Below, piece by piece: positions 11,385 through 21,409 of a DNA stretch of 64,000 nucleotides (position 1 is the first letter of the stretch; the number at the start of each line of letters is the position of its first letter). A program made the translations under genes and the position numbers. The notes beneath the pieces were generated by a model. It was not told where the DNA came from. It did no database searches and was given only the letters and a program-made list of their open reading frames with translations. Origin of the DNA: Cyclaneusma minus (Eukaryota > Ascomycota > Leotiomycetes > Marthamycetales > Marthamycetaceae); contig JAKZHN010000006.1 in NCBI GenBank assembly GCA_037179335.1, positions 1,488,001 to 1,552,000 of the forward strand, in the 5' to 3' direction.

Positions 11385-13492
11385 ATGTCTTCCACCCTCC
11401 ACACCCTCCTCACCCTCCTCCTCCTCACCGCCCCCGCCCTCTGTTCCTTCGCCACCAACCTCGCCTACCGCTCTCCCTCTCACAACCACCCTTCCCTCGG
11501 CGTCTCCATCCACAAAGTCAACAAGCGGCACAACGGCGCTGCCCCCTACAGCGCCTCTGTTCTGAATTTCACACACGGCGTTGCGTCCGGTGATCCATAT
11601 CACGATTCTGTGATATTGTGGACGAGATGTAGTCCCATGGCTGAAGATGTGCGGAGTAATAGTACGGTGCAGGGTGCTGTGCCGCTTTATAATCCGGTGC
11701 CGATTTATGGGGAGACGACGAAGAGGCCGAGTAGTGCGCCGGTTTGTTTGGTGTATAGGGTGGGGAGGACGGAGGGGTTGGAGGAGGCGGTGCAGCAGGG
11801 GATTGTGTATACGAGTTCGGATGTGGATTATACTGTCAAGGTATGCTTGCTTTCCCCCTTTCTCCCTCGTCGGCTATCAAATCACCAAACCCTTAGTCTC
11901 TAGGCCTGAGCATAGAATAAAATAGAAAATGCTAATGTGAATGGGGCGAACAGGTAGAAGCAGAAGGCCTCGATCCTTTCACACAATACTACTACCAATT
12001 CGTCGTCTGCAACTCGGACGTGAAGTCTCCCGTGGGTCGTACGAAGACAGCTCCTCGCCCTACAGACGACACCACAAATCTCAACCTAGCAGTATATTCC
12101 TGCTCCAACTATCCTTTTGGCTTCTTCAACGCCTTTGGCAATCCTGCGCGCAAAGACAGCGTCGACTATGTGATCCACCTCGGCGACTACATCTACGAAT
12201 CTGCCGGCAATGGCGACTACGGCTACGGCCAAGCCATCAACCGCGTTCCCAAACCCGAGCGCGTCATCACTACTTTGTACGACTATCGAACAAGATATGC
12301 GACTTATAGAACGGATTTTGACTTGCTACTCAGTCACCAAACATTCCCCTGGATCCCCGTCTGGGACGATCACGAGGTTGCCGATAATACGTATAGGGAT
12401 GGCATGGCCGAGCTGAACAACACCGAAAACAGTTTTGTCAAAGACGGGGGCGTGAGTGTGGATCAGCGCAAAATGAACGCCGTGAGGGCTTATTTCGAAT
12501 GGATGCCTATCCGCCAAGTCGACATGGACGACAACCTGCGCATCTGGCGGAATTTCCAATTAGGCAAGCTTGTAGATCTCATCATGCTCGACACGCGCCA
12601 ATACGACCGCTCAATCACCGATCTGTACTGGAATACGGACTACATACACCAGATTTCAAATGACGCAGGACGCTCGATGATGGGCCCACGCCAAGAAAAC
12701 TGGTTCTACAACAAGCTAATTGGGAGCAAGGAGCGCGGTGCCAAATGGCGCATCATTGGAAGCCAGACGGTCATGAGCAGGTTGAACGAGAGCATTTCGT
12801 ACGGGAATGTCAATCCCCTGGATTACGATGCTTGGGATGGCTATCAGGCAAACCGCAACCGCACGTTCCAAACACTCTCCGACCACTCTATCGGAAACAA
12901 CATTGTCATCGCCGGCGATTCGCACGCAAACTGGGTTTCAGACCTCGTATGGTTGGGCGACCATGCGTACGATCCTGGCACCGGACAAGGATCCGTGGGC
13001 GTGGAGTTTGCGGGGACGGCTGTTACGAGTCCGTGTCCGTTTGGAGAGAACATTACGCTGCATCAGGCGCAAAATATTTCCACGCATCTGACGGATGATA
13101 ATCGGGAGTTGCAGTGGAGTGAAGTGTTTTATAGAGGCTATTTTGAAGTCTATGTGAGTAAGGAGAAAGTGGAGAGTCAGTTTTTTGGTATGCCGGATTT
13201 GAAGACGAGGAATGGGTGGGAGATTAGTTTGGCGAATTTTACGGTGAGGGATGGGGAGAATCGGATTGCTAGGGTGGGGGATACGGAGGGGAGGGGGACG
13301 GTGGAGAATGGGGTTAGTAAGTTGGGGGAGGTGAGGAGGACGAATGTTACGTATGATACGGGGACGGGGAGGTGGTTTGTATTTGGGGAGGAGGGGGAGC
13401 AGGGGATGAAAAGGGTGGAGAAAGGGGTGGAGAAGGAAAAGGAACACCGGGTGGATGTTGATACTGTTTATGCTTTGGCGGGGAGAGGGTGA
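11385..13492 (+). CDS. Secreted PhoD-like phosphatase (alkaline phosphatase D family)
   Basis: Exons 11385-11840 and 11954-13492; intron donor GTATGC, acceptor AACAG, phase 0. I chose ATG 11385 because A at -3 and a clean signal peptide (MSSTLHTLLTLLLL...) follow; an in-frame ATG at 11373 would add four residues. Product 664 residues. The N-terminal domain has FTHGVASGDPYHDSVILWTR, the usual PhoD entry motif. The metallophosphatase core shows HLGDYIYE (Asp about 230), WDDHEVADN (about 290-294) and AGDSHANW (Asp 474, His 476), the metal ligands of the family. PhoD enzymes are phosphodiesterases/monoesterases that release phosphate outside the cell. The last 100 residues are charged and Gly-rich, and the DNA there is unusually G-rich. 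Phosphate-dependent regulation is plausible, but I identified no Pho4/NUC-1 site. Confidence 0.92.
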
Positions 13493-14367
13493 AAGACCGA
13501 AGAGGGATGGGAAGGGGTTGGGGAGCGAAGGTGTAATATGTATATTGTCTTGGAAACTTCAAATATTGAACAATTTTGACTCAAGAGGCTGTCATGCTCA
13601 GGAGGTGGCGCACCCTTTTGACGTAGATAGTGGATATAGGTTGCACACTTGAAAATGTATTTCGCTGTTTGGTCCTTTTCACCAGTCCGTTGGAGCTTTC
13701 GACCAGGAGGCACCGAATCAGAGCGAGAACAACTAGAGTGAAAAATAGAGAGCATCGAAATGGTGAGCACTGTTCCTTGATGTAGAACAGGTTGAAAAGC
13801 AGCGGTTATGGGGAGGGCGGGGGTCATGGGAAGTTGGGATGGATGGAGGAGTTTTCGCTAGCGTGACAGAAAAGAAATGTGTCCATAGCTGTTAAGCTTT
13901 GCATATGTGTTGTCTTGTTTCTTGACTATAGGGTTGGGAGGGATAGAGGCAGTGTGAGTGCGACACTGCGACACTGCGACTGGCATTTAAGGAGTTTCGA
14001 ATTAACTAGATGTCACTTGGGTGTAGAATTTAGAAGAGCGATGATAATTGTCAGTGTAGTGATTGACGTTGCATTGGAGTCTGGCTATATGTGCTCCAAT
14101 AGCCCCAAGAACCTCCAGCTTCTCCCGACTTCTTTGAGCAAGTTGGGATTTCATGGTGACTAGTACTGACTCGCCCTTGAAAGAAATTCCCAGGATTCCG
14201 CGCTGGTCAGAACAATTCAGTGAACTTGAAAACGCGCAAATTTGGCTTACAGACCCGTCCAGAGGAAATTGGGGTGATTGGCGAAACCACAACCGCTGGA
14301 CCATGCCATTGATTCGGGTTGTTGGAGGACAGAATGGCTGGCTTTTGCCCTACTGCGTTTCGGTATT
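13493..14367. other. Convergent intergenic region
   Basis: Between the 3' ends of the phosphatase gene and the F3b module. Contains a small GCGACACT direct repeat near 13965. No gene supported. Confidence 0.5.
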
Positions 14368-15015
14368 TCATAATGGATGACTGTACGTGCAAACGATTTC
14401 TTCAATCAGTCTGCTGCCATCGTGAAAATCTTCATGTTTGGTGAAAGTGATCTTTCTTCTCTGGTCAGCGTCGACCACTTCGAAAAAGATAAAGTTTCGG
14501 CGAAAACCCATGATATCGATGAGGTTACTGTTACGGCTCTCATGAGGGAGAATATCCCACAATCGATACTGAGGCCATTCCCCACGGAACGGTCTCACAT
14601 AGTCGGCATACTGGTCCCTCAAGTCTTCCCTCACTCCGTCGAAACCATAGTACGAATTGCGGTCAACGAGGTCTCCACAGACCATCTTCGAGCGGTCTTC
14701 GGCTTTCTCGATTCGCTTCCTGAGATCTCTAAGTGTTTCCATATCTTCTTTTCTTAGCTCACGGTTCTGAGCTTCTTTCTCGTCCCCGAAGGCTGTCAGT
14801 TTCTTCATGACGGATTCGAGTTTGTCTTCCAAGGCTCGGAGTCGTTGGTCGCTGTCGGAGTCACCGCATTCACTTTTTTGCCGGCTCGAGCTGGTATCAA
14901 CCGAAGGGTGTCTTTCATTGGTGGGCTCGGAATTGGTGATAGGTGGTCCGGAGATCTCTGTTGAATCTTTTGGCTTGCGGTCCAGCGTCCTTTCTTTCAT
15001 CAACATAAGAACCAA
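14368..15015 (-). pseudogene. F3b: extra F-family coiled-coil and C-terminal module, out of frame with F3
   Basis: The open frame overlaps the last 100 bases of F3 but is in another frame, and its 5' end lacks an ATG at the boundary. It encodes a third copy of the module: SDQRLRALEDKLESVMKKLTAFG (coiled coil), RGEWPQYRLWDI (the YPEY-WDI block), NFIFFEVVDADQ and FTKHEDF...LIEE (the W.RH block). No GTRAGT donor lies near the overlap, so a spliced extension of F3 is not supported; a frameshift after tandem duplication is the simpler reading. It could still be an independent short gene starting at an internal ATG. Confidence 0.5.
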
Positions 15016-16761
15016 TTTCCATGAGAAGGCGTCCGGGGAAGCTGTAATCGACCCTCGGTGTAAAGCATTCGTTCGTGTTCAGCTTGGCGGTATAAGCGAT
15101 CAAAGCCTTCTCATCGACGCCATGTCGAGACCAAACAATCGCCCGGCCGGTATGGCTAAGCTCCTTATTTTGGTCAACAACCTCCTCGAATGCGATGTAC
15201 TTTGGACCTTCTTTGTAATACTCATCCGGATGACGCCCTAGGAAAGAGTTGTACTGGATAATGTCTATAAAGCAGTACTCGGGATAGGTTCGCCGAAACT
15301 CTTCCACGAATTCCAGCTCTCTCGTTATGCGCCTTCCGAATTGATCGTAGACTTTCCCCCTGAGCCTATGCTGCAGTGCTGTCTCGAGGCCACGGAACCT
15401 CTTCTCGAGGCCGGATGCCGTCAACTCCTTTTTCATGGACGACAGTTCGTCCTCCAAGGCTCGGAGGCGTGCATCACTGATGGATTCACTACATAACTTT
15501 CTCGACTCGTTCAACTCTCTGACGCAAGAATCAAAGTTCTGATTGATGTCGGTGGCCTGGTCAGCAACTGTGCAGGCAAGTTTCGCGTGGCCAGAACTTT
15601 CGAAAGGCCCTTCTGGTGAAGTTGAGAGACGAGTAATTGGGATGTTCTTGGATGGCAAGTCAGGGCCAGTCTCGGTGGTGCCGAAGTTTTGTTCGTGGTC
15701 TTCAAGCGTGCGGTCGTGGGCATCAAGTCTCTGTTCGTGATTTTCGAAGATTGCCAATCTCTCTGTGACGGATGCAAGCTTGTCCTCCAAGTCCCGGAGT
15801 CGTGAATCGTTGTTGGACCCACCAGGTGACTTCTTGAGCTGATTCAACTCGCTGGCGAAAGAATCAAAGTTCTTGTTGATGTTGTCGGCGTGTTCCTCAA
15901 ACGCAAGGGCGACTTTTCGAAGTTGGCCGTCCATCATCTTCGTAGTAACGGGGCCAGCGCCCCAACTACGACTTTTCCCGGCCGGTGCGAGTTGGAGTGG
16001 CCTATTGTCCAGCCAGAGGAACTCGATATCCTCCGATGCCGCGGAGTCTGGCCCGGCTTTGGTGGGTTGACCTGAAGTTCCTTCCTTGGTCCAGTCACCA
16101 TGAATGGTGGAAGTCGAAGAACCGCTATCGCTAGCCTCGGGAGTGTCGTCCATAGAGGTTGAAGTGCAAGAAGTGTCCACTTCGTGAGGTTTCGTGTCAT
16201 TTGCGTCGGCGGAATCGGTGGGCAGGTCAAGCTCGCTCGTCAGGAGGTTGAGACGTTTGCCAAACACATCTGCTTGTTTGAACCAATCTGATTTTTCGAG
16301 TACGCAGATCAATTCTGGTGGGAACAAGTCACCGAGCCTCATATCAGACAGCTTCTTTGATTCTCTGGCCTCATCCTCAACTTCTGGTTGCTTCTCGGAG
16401 TCAGGTTTCTCCTTGGATGCAGCTTTCTCGGCGCCAGTATTCTGCGTGTTGGCTTCATCTTTCTTGGAAACTCGATCCTTCTTAGCGGCACGGGTAATCT
16501 TGCTGAAGTACTCAAACCCTGTTGCCCATCATCAACGCCAAGTTCGACCAGAAGGATACAAATAAACAGCACGCATATAGACTTACAATGCATCTTATTC
16601 TCCCTAGGCTCAACCTCAACATCCTCCATCTCAGCCCAAGCTTCCTGAATAAGAACCCTATTCAGGTTCTCCACAGCGTCCCAGAACTGATCTTTCGTTT
16701 TCGTAGCCACAGCCTGATTGTGAAGAACCTCGAAGAGGCGTGTGTTGGGTTTTAACGTCAT
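14915..16761 (-). CDS. F3: F-family protein with two coiled-coil modules
   Basis: Exons 16587-16761 and 14915-16518. The 68-bp intron has donor GTAAGT and acceptor CAACAG and splits a Trp codon in phase 1; product 592 residues. Exon 1 begins MTLKPNTRLFEVL and contains FWDAVENLN. Exon 2 opens with WFEYFSKIT, then a charged linker, the helical segment MRLGDLFPPEL (about 118-128), and an acidic Ser/Thr linker. Two copies of a module follow (about 258-320 and 372-440): INxNFDSxxxELN, then a coiled coil RLRxLEDxL. The C-terminal domain (about 463-565) has EFRRTYPEYCFIDI, GPKYIAFEEV and AIVWSRHGVDEKALIA. No signal peptide or membrane segment. I recognise no known family. The intact frame and the splice site shared with F4 argue that this is a real gene. 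Confidence 0.72.
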
Positions 16762-18158
16762 GTTGTTGGTTAGTGGTCGACTTTCTGTGATTGCAGATTG
16801 TCAGATGAATGACTTGAGCCAGCTTCCAGGCCTGAGCGGAAGCTGGAAATGCGAAGAGTGAAGATGGGACTGACCTGCGGAGCGGAAGAAAGACATAAAA
16901 GACGCGGTTGGGAAGCGTGTCTGCCTGTTCTTTCAAAACAATCTCTCTCGGGAATCTTCTTCAGTATGATTTCTTTGTGACAGCAAGCAGAACTTTCAAC
17001 AACAGAGAAGAAGGGAGACGACAGAAAATAGGTTCTGGGGCCTAGAGAATGAATGTTGTTCCTCCGTTCCCTTCCGGCGGGGCTGAAACTCTAAGTGGCG
17101 AGGTTTGCTGCCATATCTCCGCGGATGCTCCTGTTTGGTCACTTCATGTTGTGTCAACTCTATCTCTTGACTTTGCAGAGGTGTCCCTGCAAGCTCTTCG
17201 GGAGTTGGTTTGTTCGTGGTGGAGAACGGAGAATTGGGTTTAGTAGCTGGGGAGGATCGGACTAGGCGAACGTCACGGATGATATGAAGAGTTGAGGGCA
17301 GGGAAATCGTTTGCTCATAATGGGACGATGATACGTGTCTGAGACATACGATAGGTCGCCAGAAGCGACGATTGTTAGCATATGAATTTTGCTGCGCCAA
17401 TGTGTTAGCATACTCGATCGATATCATGAAGGAGGGGACGAAGAAATTCATGCCAGTTGGTCTGGAGGCCTTGCTGCCTTTACGCGTGAAGCGCAGATTT
17501 TATTGCAGTCACCGAGTGGATCAAGAAGTGCAAGGGCGAGGCTCTGAAATATGTTTCATTCCGGTCTTGATTTCAGCTAGACATGCGAAACCTGATGAAG
17601 GCCCACACCATGTTTGTGGGAGCTCCGTAAGCCAAGTTCTCTGAGTCCATTGACGTGCTTCACCGTTCCGCGTACTTGATGGTTCCCCAAAATATGCTTC
17701 TGCCTCATTGAAGTTAGGGACCTGTGCATTCTTTGCGTGCTTTTGATCTCGTCTTTTGAGACATCAGTAAAACCTAGCGGGAGAATTGTGACACAGAAAA
17801 ACCAGAATTCGAGTGGAACCTATAAGTTGCTAAATACTCCTCCGCCAGACACGGAGCCACCTGTACCCGGATGTCCGATTCCGCCAAACACGGAGGCATC
17901 TGTACCTGGTGATTTGCGAAGCCCTGTTCCGCCAAACATGGAGCCACCAAAAGCCGGGGATGTATCCGGCACTGAAAAAGGTGCAGCAGCTGCCGCTGAA
18001 AAGGGTGAAGCAGCTGGTGCTGAAAAGGCTGGAACAACTGGAACGGGATGCTTAGGGACAGTCTCGGCGATGAGTCGTTTCTCGCCCCCTGAGTTGCGGT
18101 ACCACGCGATCTTTTTCCACGGGCTGCCAAAACTAACACCTCGCAGGCTCCACGAGAC
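16762..18158. other. Intergenic between F3 and F4
   Basis: The F3 promoter and the F4 3' flank. A plus-strand frame (17737-18162) encodes a Pro/Glu/Ala-rich repeat peptide but starts with GTG and has no upstream ATG; I do not call it a gene. Confidence 0.4.
17842..17957. repeat. Three diverged copies of a 29-bp unit
   Basis: Units beginning CCGCCARACAYGGAG at 17842, 17881 and 17929, separated by 10 and 19 bp. Read on the plus strand they give PP-x-TEPPVPG-like peptides. A second short repeat, GCTGAAAAGG, follows at about 17995-18030. Confidence 0.65.
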
Positions 18159-19916
18159 CTAGTTTGTACAGCTGGGGGGGAGCTTTACTCGAACACCTCC
18201 AAACATGTCCACAGACTCCTGCACAACGTCCCACTGGACATACCCCGGATATTCTCGTCCAAAGTCCTTGACGATCTCCGGAATGTCATCGAGGCATCGG
18301 CCATACGAGTCGTATGTGTTTCCCGACGGTCCAACTTCCACCTCGCTTGTCTTTGTCTTCTCGGGCTGCTCGATTGCACCCAGTCTTTCGGTGATGGATT
18401 TGAGCTTCTTATCGAAATCCAGGGCGTTTAGCCGCGTGTCACTTTCGAGCCTATCAGTGTCTTTTTCGAGCTGCTCCAGTCTTCTGTCGTGTTCCTTGCT
18501 GTCGACATCCGCCTTCTTTATGGTCTCGTTCAAGTTGTCCACTATTTCCTTCATCTCGCTCGTGATCTTCTGGTCGTGCTTTGCCTTTCTCATCTCGCCA
18601 AGCTCTAATACAGCATCGTACATATCCGTGGTCCGATCGCGTTCTGCCTGCCCATCTGTTCTGATCACGGCCAATTGTTCTTCTAGCTCCCGTCGCTTGG
18701 TATCGTTGGCTGCTATAGCATCCTCGAGCGAATTCTCTAGCTTGTCCAATCTGACATTGACACCAGCAAAGTTCTCCCTGAACACTTGTGCTTTCACCAA
18801 CGTCTCCAGTTGGTCCAATCTGGCATTGACTTCAGTAAACTGCTCCCTCGTGTCCTGGGCGTTGGTGATGAAAGCATCAGCAAAGGTTTCCAAGTCATCT
18901 TCCGTCGCGTGGACACCTCCGGCAGCCTTCGCGGTGTCTGGATTGGTTCCTGTCTCTTTGTTCAAGGATTCCTCATTCACTTGATCGGCTTGCATGGTAG
19001 ATGTCGAGCAGCCGCTGTCGCTGGTGGTGGGAGTGTCCATCGGCGAAGCGGAGCTGGAGGAGTCTTCGTCTGACTTTGCGTCATCTGCTTCCGGGGTCGC
19101 ATCGGAGTCAGTCGAATCATGTCCGCAATTGACATTCATCCGATAGAGGACATTTTCCTGAGAATCCCACTCGCAGTTTTCGCAGTAACGGTAGGCATCA
19201 CCACTAGACGGGTTGGTCCGAGTGCGTTTACATGAGCATTTGTCCTCGTTATCCGTACAGCCAGAGCAGTACCAGATAATGTTGGGTGCCTCGCAATCAG
19301 AAGGATGAACAGCAGGCGGAGGGTTGAACTTTTCGGTCGTTCCAGTCTTCGCGGTCGTGGTAGGCTTGGTAGGCGGGACTAGGAGGGCTATACTTAACTC
19401 CCTCCGGAGTGCTTGAGTACAGAGTGAGAGGAATTGCGCTCTGTTGGGCTCGGGTGCGGCTTGGAGCCTACCCAGCATGTACGGTGAGATCAGATCGCCC
19501 AGCTTGATGTCGACTAACTTAGTCGGCTCGACAGTGACGGTCTCCGGCTTTTGGACAGGCTCAACTGGTGGGTTCTGGGGCTTGCTGGCATTGGTGTGGG
19601 TATCGTGCTTGCTTGCTTCACCATCCTTGACAGACTTGGTGAGCTTGTTGAGGTAGTCGAACCCTGGCTCTGGGAGTCAGTTTCGCTGTACTTTCAGAAC
19701 CACTCAAAGTCGGAACGAGAGCAGGGCAAACCTACAATGTGGAAAAATTTGGCTGGGGGGGATCTCGTCCACAAGAACGTCCAGCTTGGCCCATTGTTCC
19801 TGGACAAAAATTCCGTTGAGGCTCTTAACCGCTTCCCAGAAATCGTCCTTGCTGTCATTAGATCTGGCTCGGCTGTAAAGAGCCTCGAAAAGCCTCGTGT
19901 TTGGCTTCAATGGCAT
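18159..19916 (-). CDS. F4: F-family protein with a Cys-rich insert
   Basis: Exons 19736-19916 and 18159-19663; the 72-bp intron (donor GTAGGT, acceptor GCCAG) interrupts a Trp codon in phase 1, exactly as in F3. Product 561 residues. Exon 1 starts MPLKPNTRLFEAL with FWEAVKSLN; exon 2 starts WFDYLNKLT. The helical segment KLGDLISPYMLGRLQ...FLSLCTQALRREL is at about 115-152. Residues about 184-240 hold eight Cys (C-x8-C-x2-C-x6-C-x-C-x15-C-x2-C-x15-C), suggesting metal binding; F3 lacks this. An acidic Ser-rich linker and about 200 residues of heptad-like coiled coil follow, then DFGREYPGYVQWDVV. The chain ends about 20 residues later, so the W.RH part of the C-terminal module is missing. Function unknown; it lies head-to-tail with F3. 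Confidence 0.72.
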
Positions 19917-21409
19917 CTTGGGCGATGTTGTAGCAGTGAGCTCCAGTCTCGGCGAGGAAATCTGGGGAAATGGTCGAGGTTGTGAATGTGGGGGCGGGAT
20001 GTGGGGAGAACATTAATAGTGCAATTTTAGCGCGCTTGGCAAGAACCTGGTTGACGCTAACTACCTTGGGCAACGGGGAAACCTTACTCTTTTCCCGAAA
20101 CATACATCACACAATAAACATCCGGTCCTGGTGATAGCAGGCAACATAGTAGCAATCAGCACAATCCCCGACTCAATCGACAACAAAAGAACTAAGAAAA
20201 AACCAAAACCAGCGACAACAAGCTTTCTCTCCCTCCAGCCGTTGCTGAAGTTTCTGTCTTATTCCAGATGGCTCTGGTTCTGTCCGAGTCAATCTGCCGA
20301 GGTCGCCTCAAAGCTACCGCATGTTGTATTCATGCTCCCCAATCCCGATATCTTCTAGCTGTTACCTGTAACCTACCTATCAATCACCCGACCAGTCTCC
20401 CTCACACCAGAAAAACATCCATTGCTCTCTGCTAGGTTCCAAGCGTATGCGTCTCTTCATTCCCGACCTCATCACAAAACCACAAGCCACGCCGCTAAAT
20501 TTCACTACCTCTTTTGCGTCCAGCGAAACCCAAGTCCCCTTCTCACCTCTCCGCTCATTCTTCCCACGCTTCGAGACACAGGACACTCATCCGATAGTAC
20601 TCTACGCTTATCAGCGCGAACGTCCAACCCCCGAAGCAATTACAGAAGTTGCTGCACTCCCAGGACAACCTGAAGTTCTCGTCCTCTTCAATCAGCGAGT
20701 CAACTCCCTCTCCTCCCCATTCCCTCCTTCCGGATACCCCCATTCCAGAAGAAGCTCCTTATTGTTCTTGAATCTCAATTTGTCTCTTACTCCACTATCC
20801 ACCTTGAAAGCAAAGCACCAACCGATACCCATTTTAGGAAAAGCTAAGGTGGGTGTAGATAAGTAAGACCATGGATATGAGGAGGGATCACTAAAGAATC
20901 GGATCATATGATACAAGTGTAGACTCAAGTGAAAGGTCAAGCGGCGAGTGAATAACAGCAATGAAAAAACGTTCAAAGTTGTATTATTAGTAGCTAAGCA
21001 AAGGAGATGCGCCCGACATCTTCAAACTGCCTATGCAAACATGTCCAAGCTATGCGAAGGGAACGAGAAAAATGCGAAATGCAAAAGTTACAGGAGATGA
21101 AAAATGTTGAAGGTAAACGAAATCGTAAAACGTGGAGTATAAACGCTCATGAAATCATCTCTGTGCATGTGCACCTCCTCTAATGCTACGCAGACCCCTC
21201 AGAAGAATTGAGAAAAGAGAAGATGCGGACGTTGCGAATAGAAGGCAGGAGAAACAGAAATGAAGTGAAAGAATCAACCAGAACGCCATTCAATGCCCAA
21301 GTACCGAAAAAAGACAATGCATAACTCATGTACCATACCCCTCATCCCTTCATCACCTCTACCTCCCACCCACTCACCCCTCAACCCACACTTGCCCATT
21401 CCCACACAC
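19917..21409. other. Intergenic, one weak open frame
   Basis: Apart from the doubtful frame at 20447-20866 I see no gene. The stretch 20870-21400 is AT-leaning and probably the 3' flank of the VOC-domain gene. Confidence 0.4.
20447..20866 (+). CDS. Hypothetical protein, weak support
   Basis: An ATG-initiated 139-residue frame. Its first half (MRLFIPDLITKPQ...FSPLRSFFPRFE...PIVLYAYQRERPTPEAITEVAALPGQPEVLVLF) reads like ordinary protein rather than low complexity. The second half is Ser/Leu/Pro-rich and could be chance. No family recognised and no splice signal examined supports an extension. Confidence 0.22.
   Translation: MRLFIPDLITKPQATPLNFTTSFASSETQVPFSPLRSFFPRFETQDTHPIVLYAYQRERPTPEAITEVAALPGQPEVLVLFNQRVNSLSSPFPPSGYPHSRRSSLLFLNLNLSLTPLSTLKAKHQPIPILGKAKVGVDK

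Noticed and set aside
12938..13447. 169-codon minus-strand frame inside the phosphatase gene
   Set aside because: Antisense shadow of the PhoD exon; Pro/His/Ile-rich composition follows from the coding strand.
5328..13492. Secondary-metabolite cluster around the FAD monooxygenase
   Set aside because: Neighbours are a wall glucanase and a phosphatase; no synthase, transporter or cluster regulator is present.
14915..15015. Intron joining F3 to F3b
   Set aside because: No plausible donor (GTRAGT or similar) or branch/acceptor pair lies within the overlap; a frameshift explains the data better.
17737..18162. Pro/Glu-rich plus-strand frame as a gene
   Set aside because: Starts at GTG, has no in-frame ATG upstream, and overlaps the F4 stop; kept only as a repeat observation.
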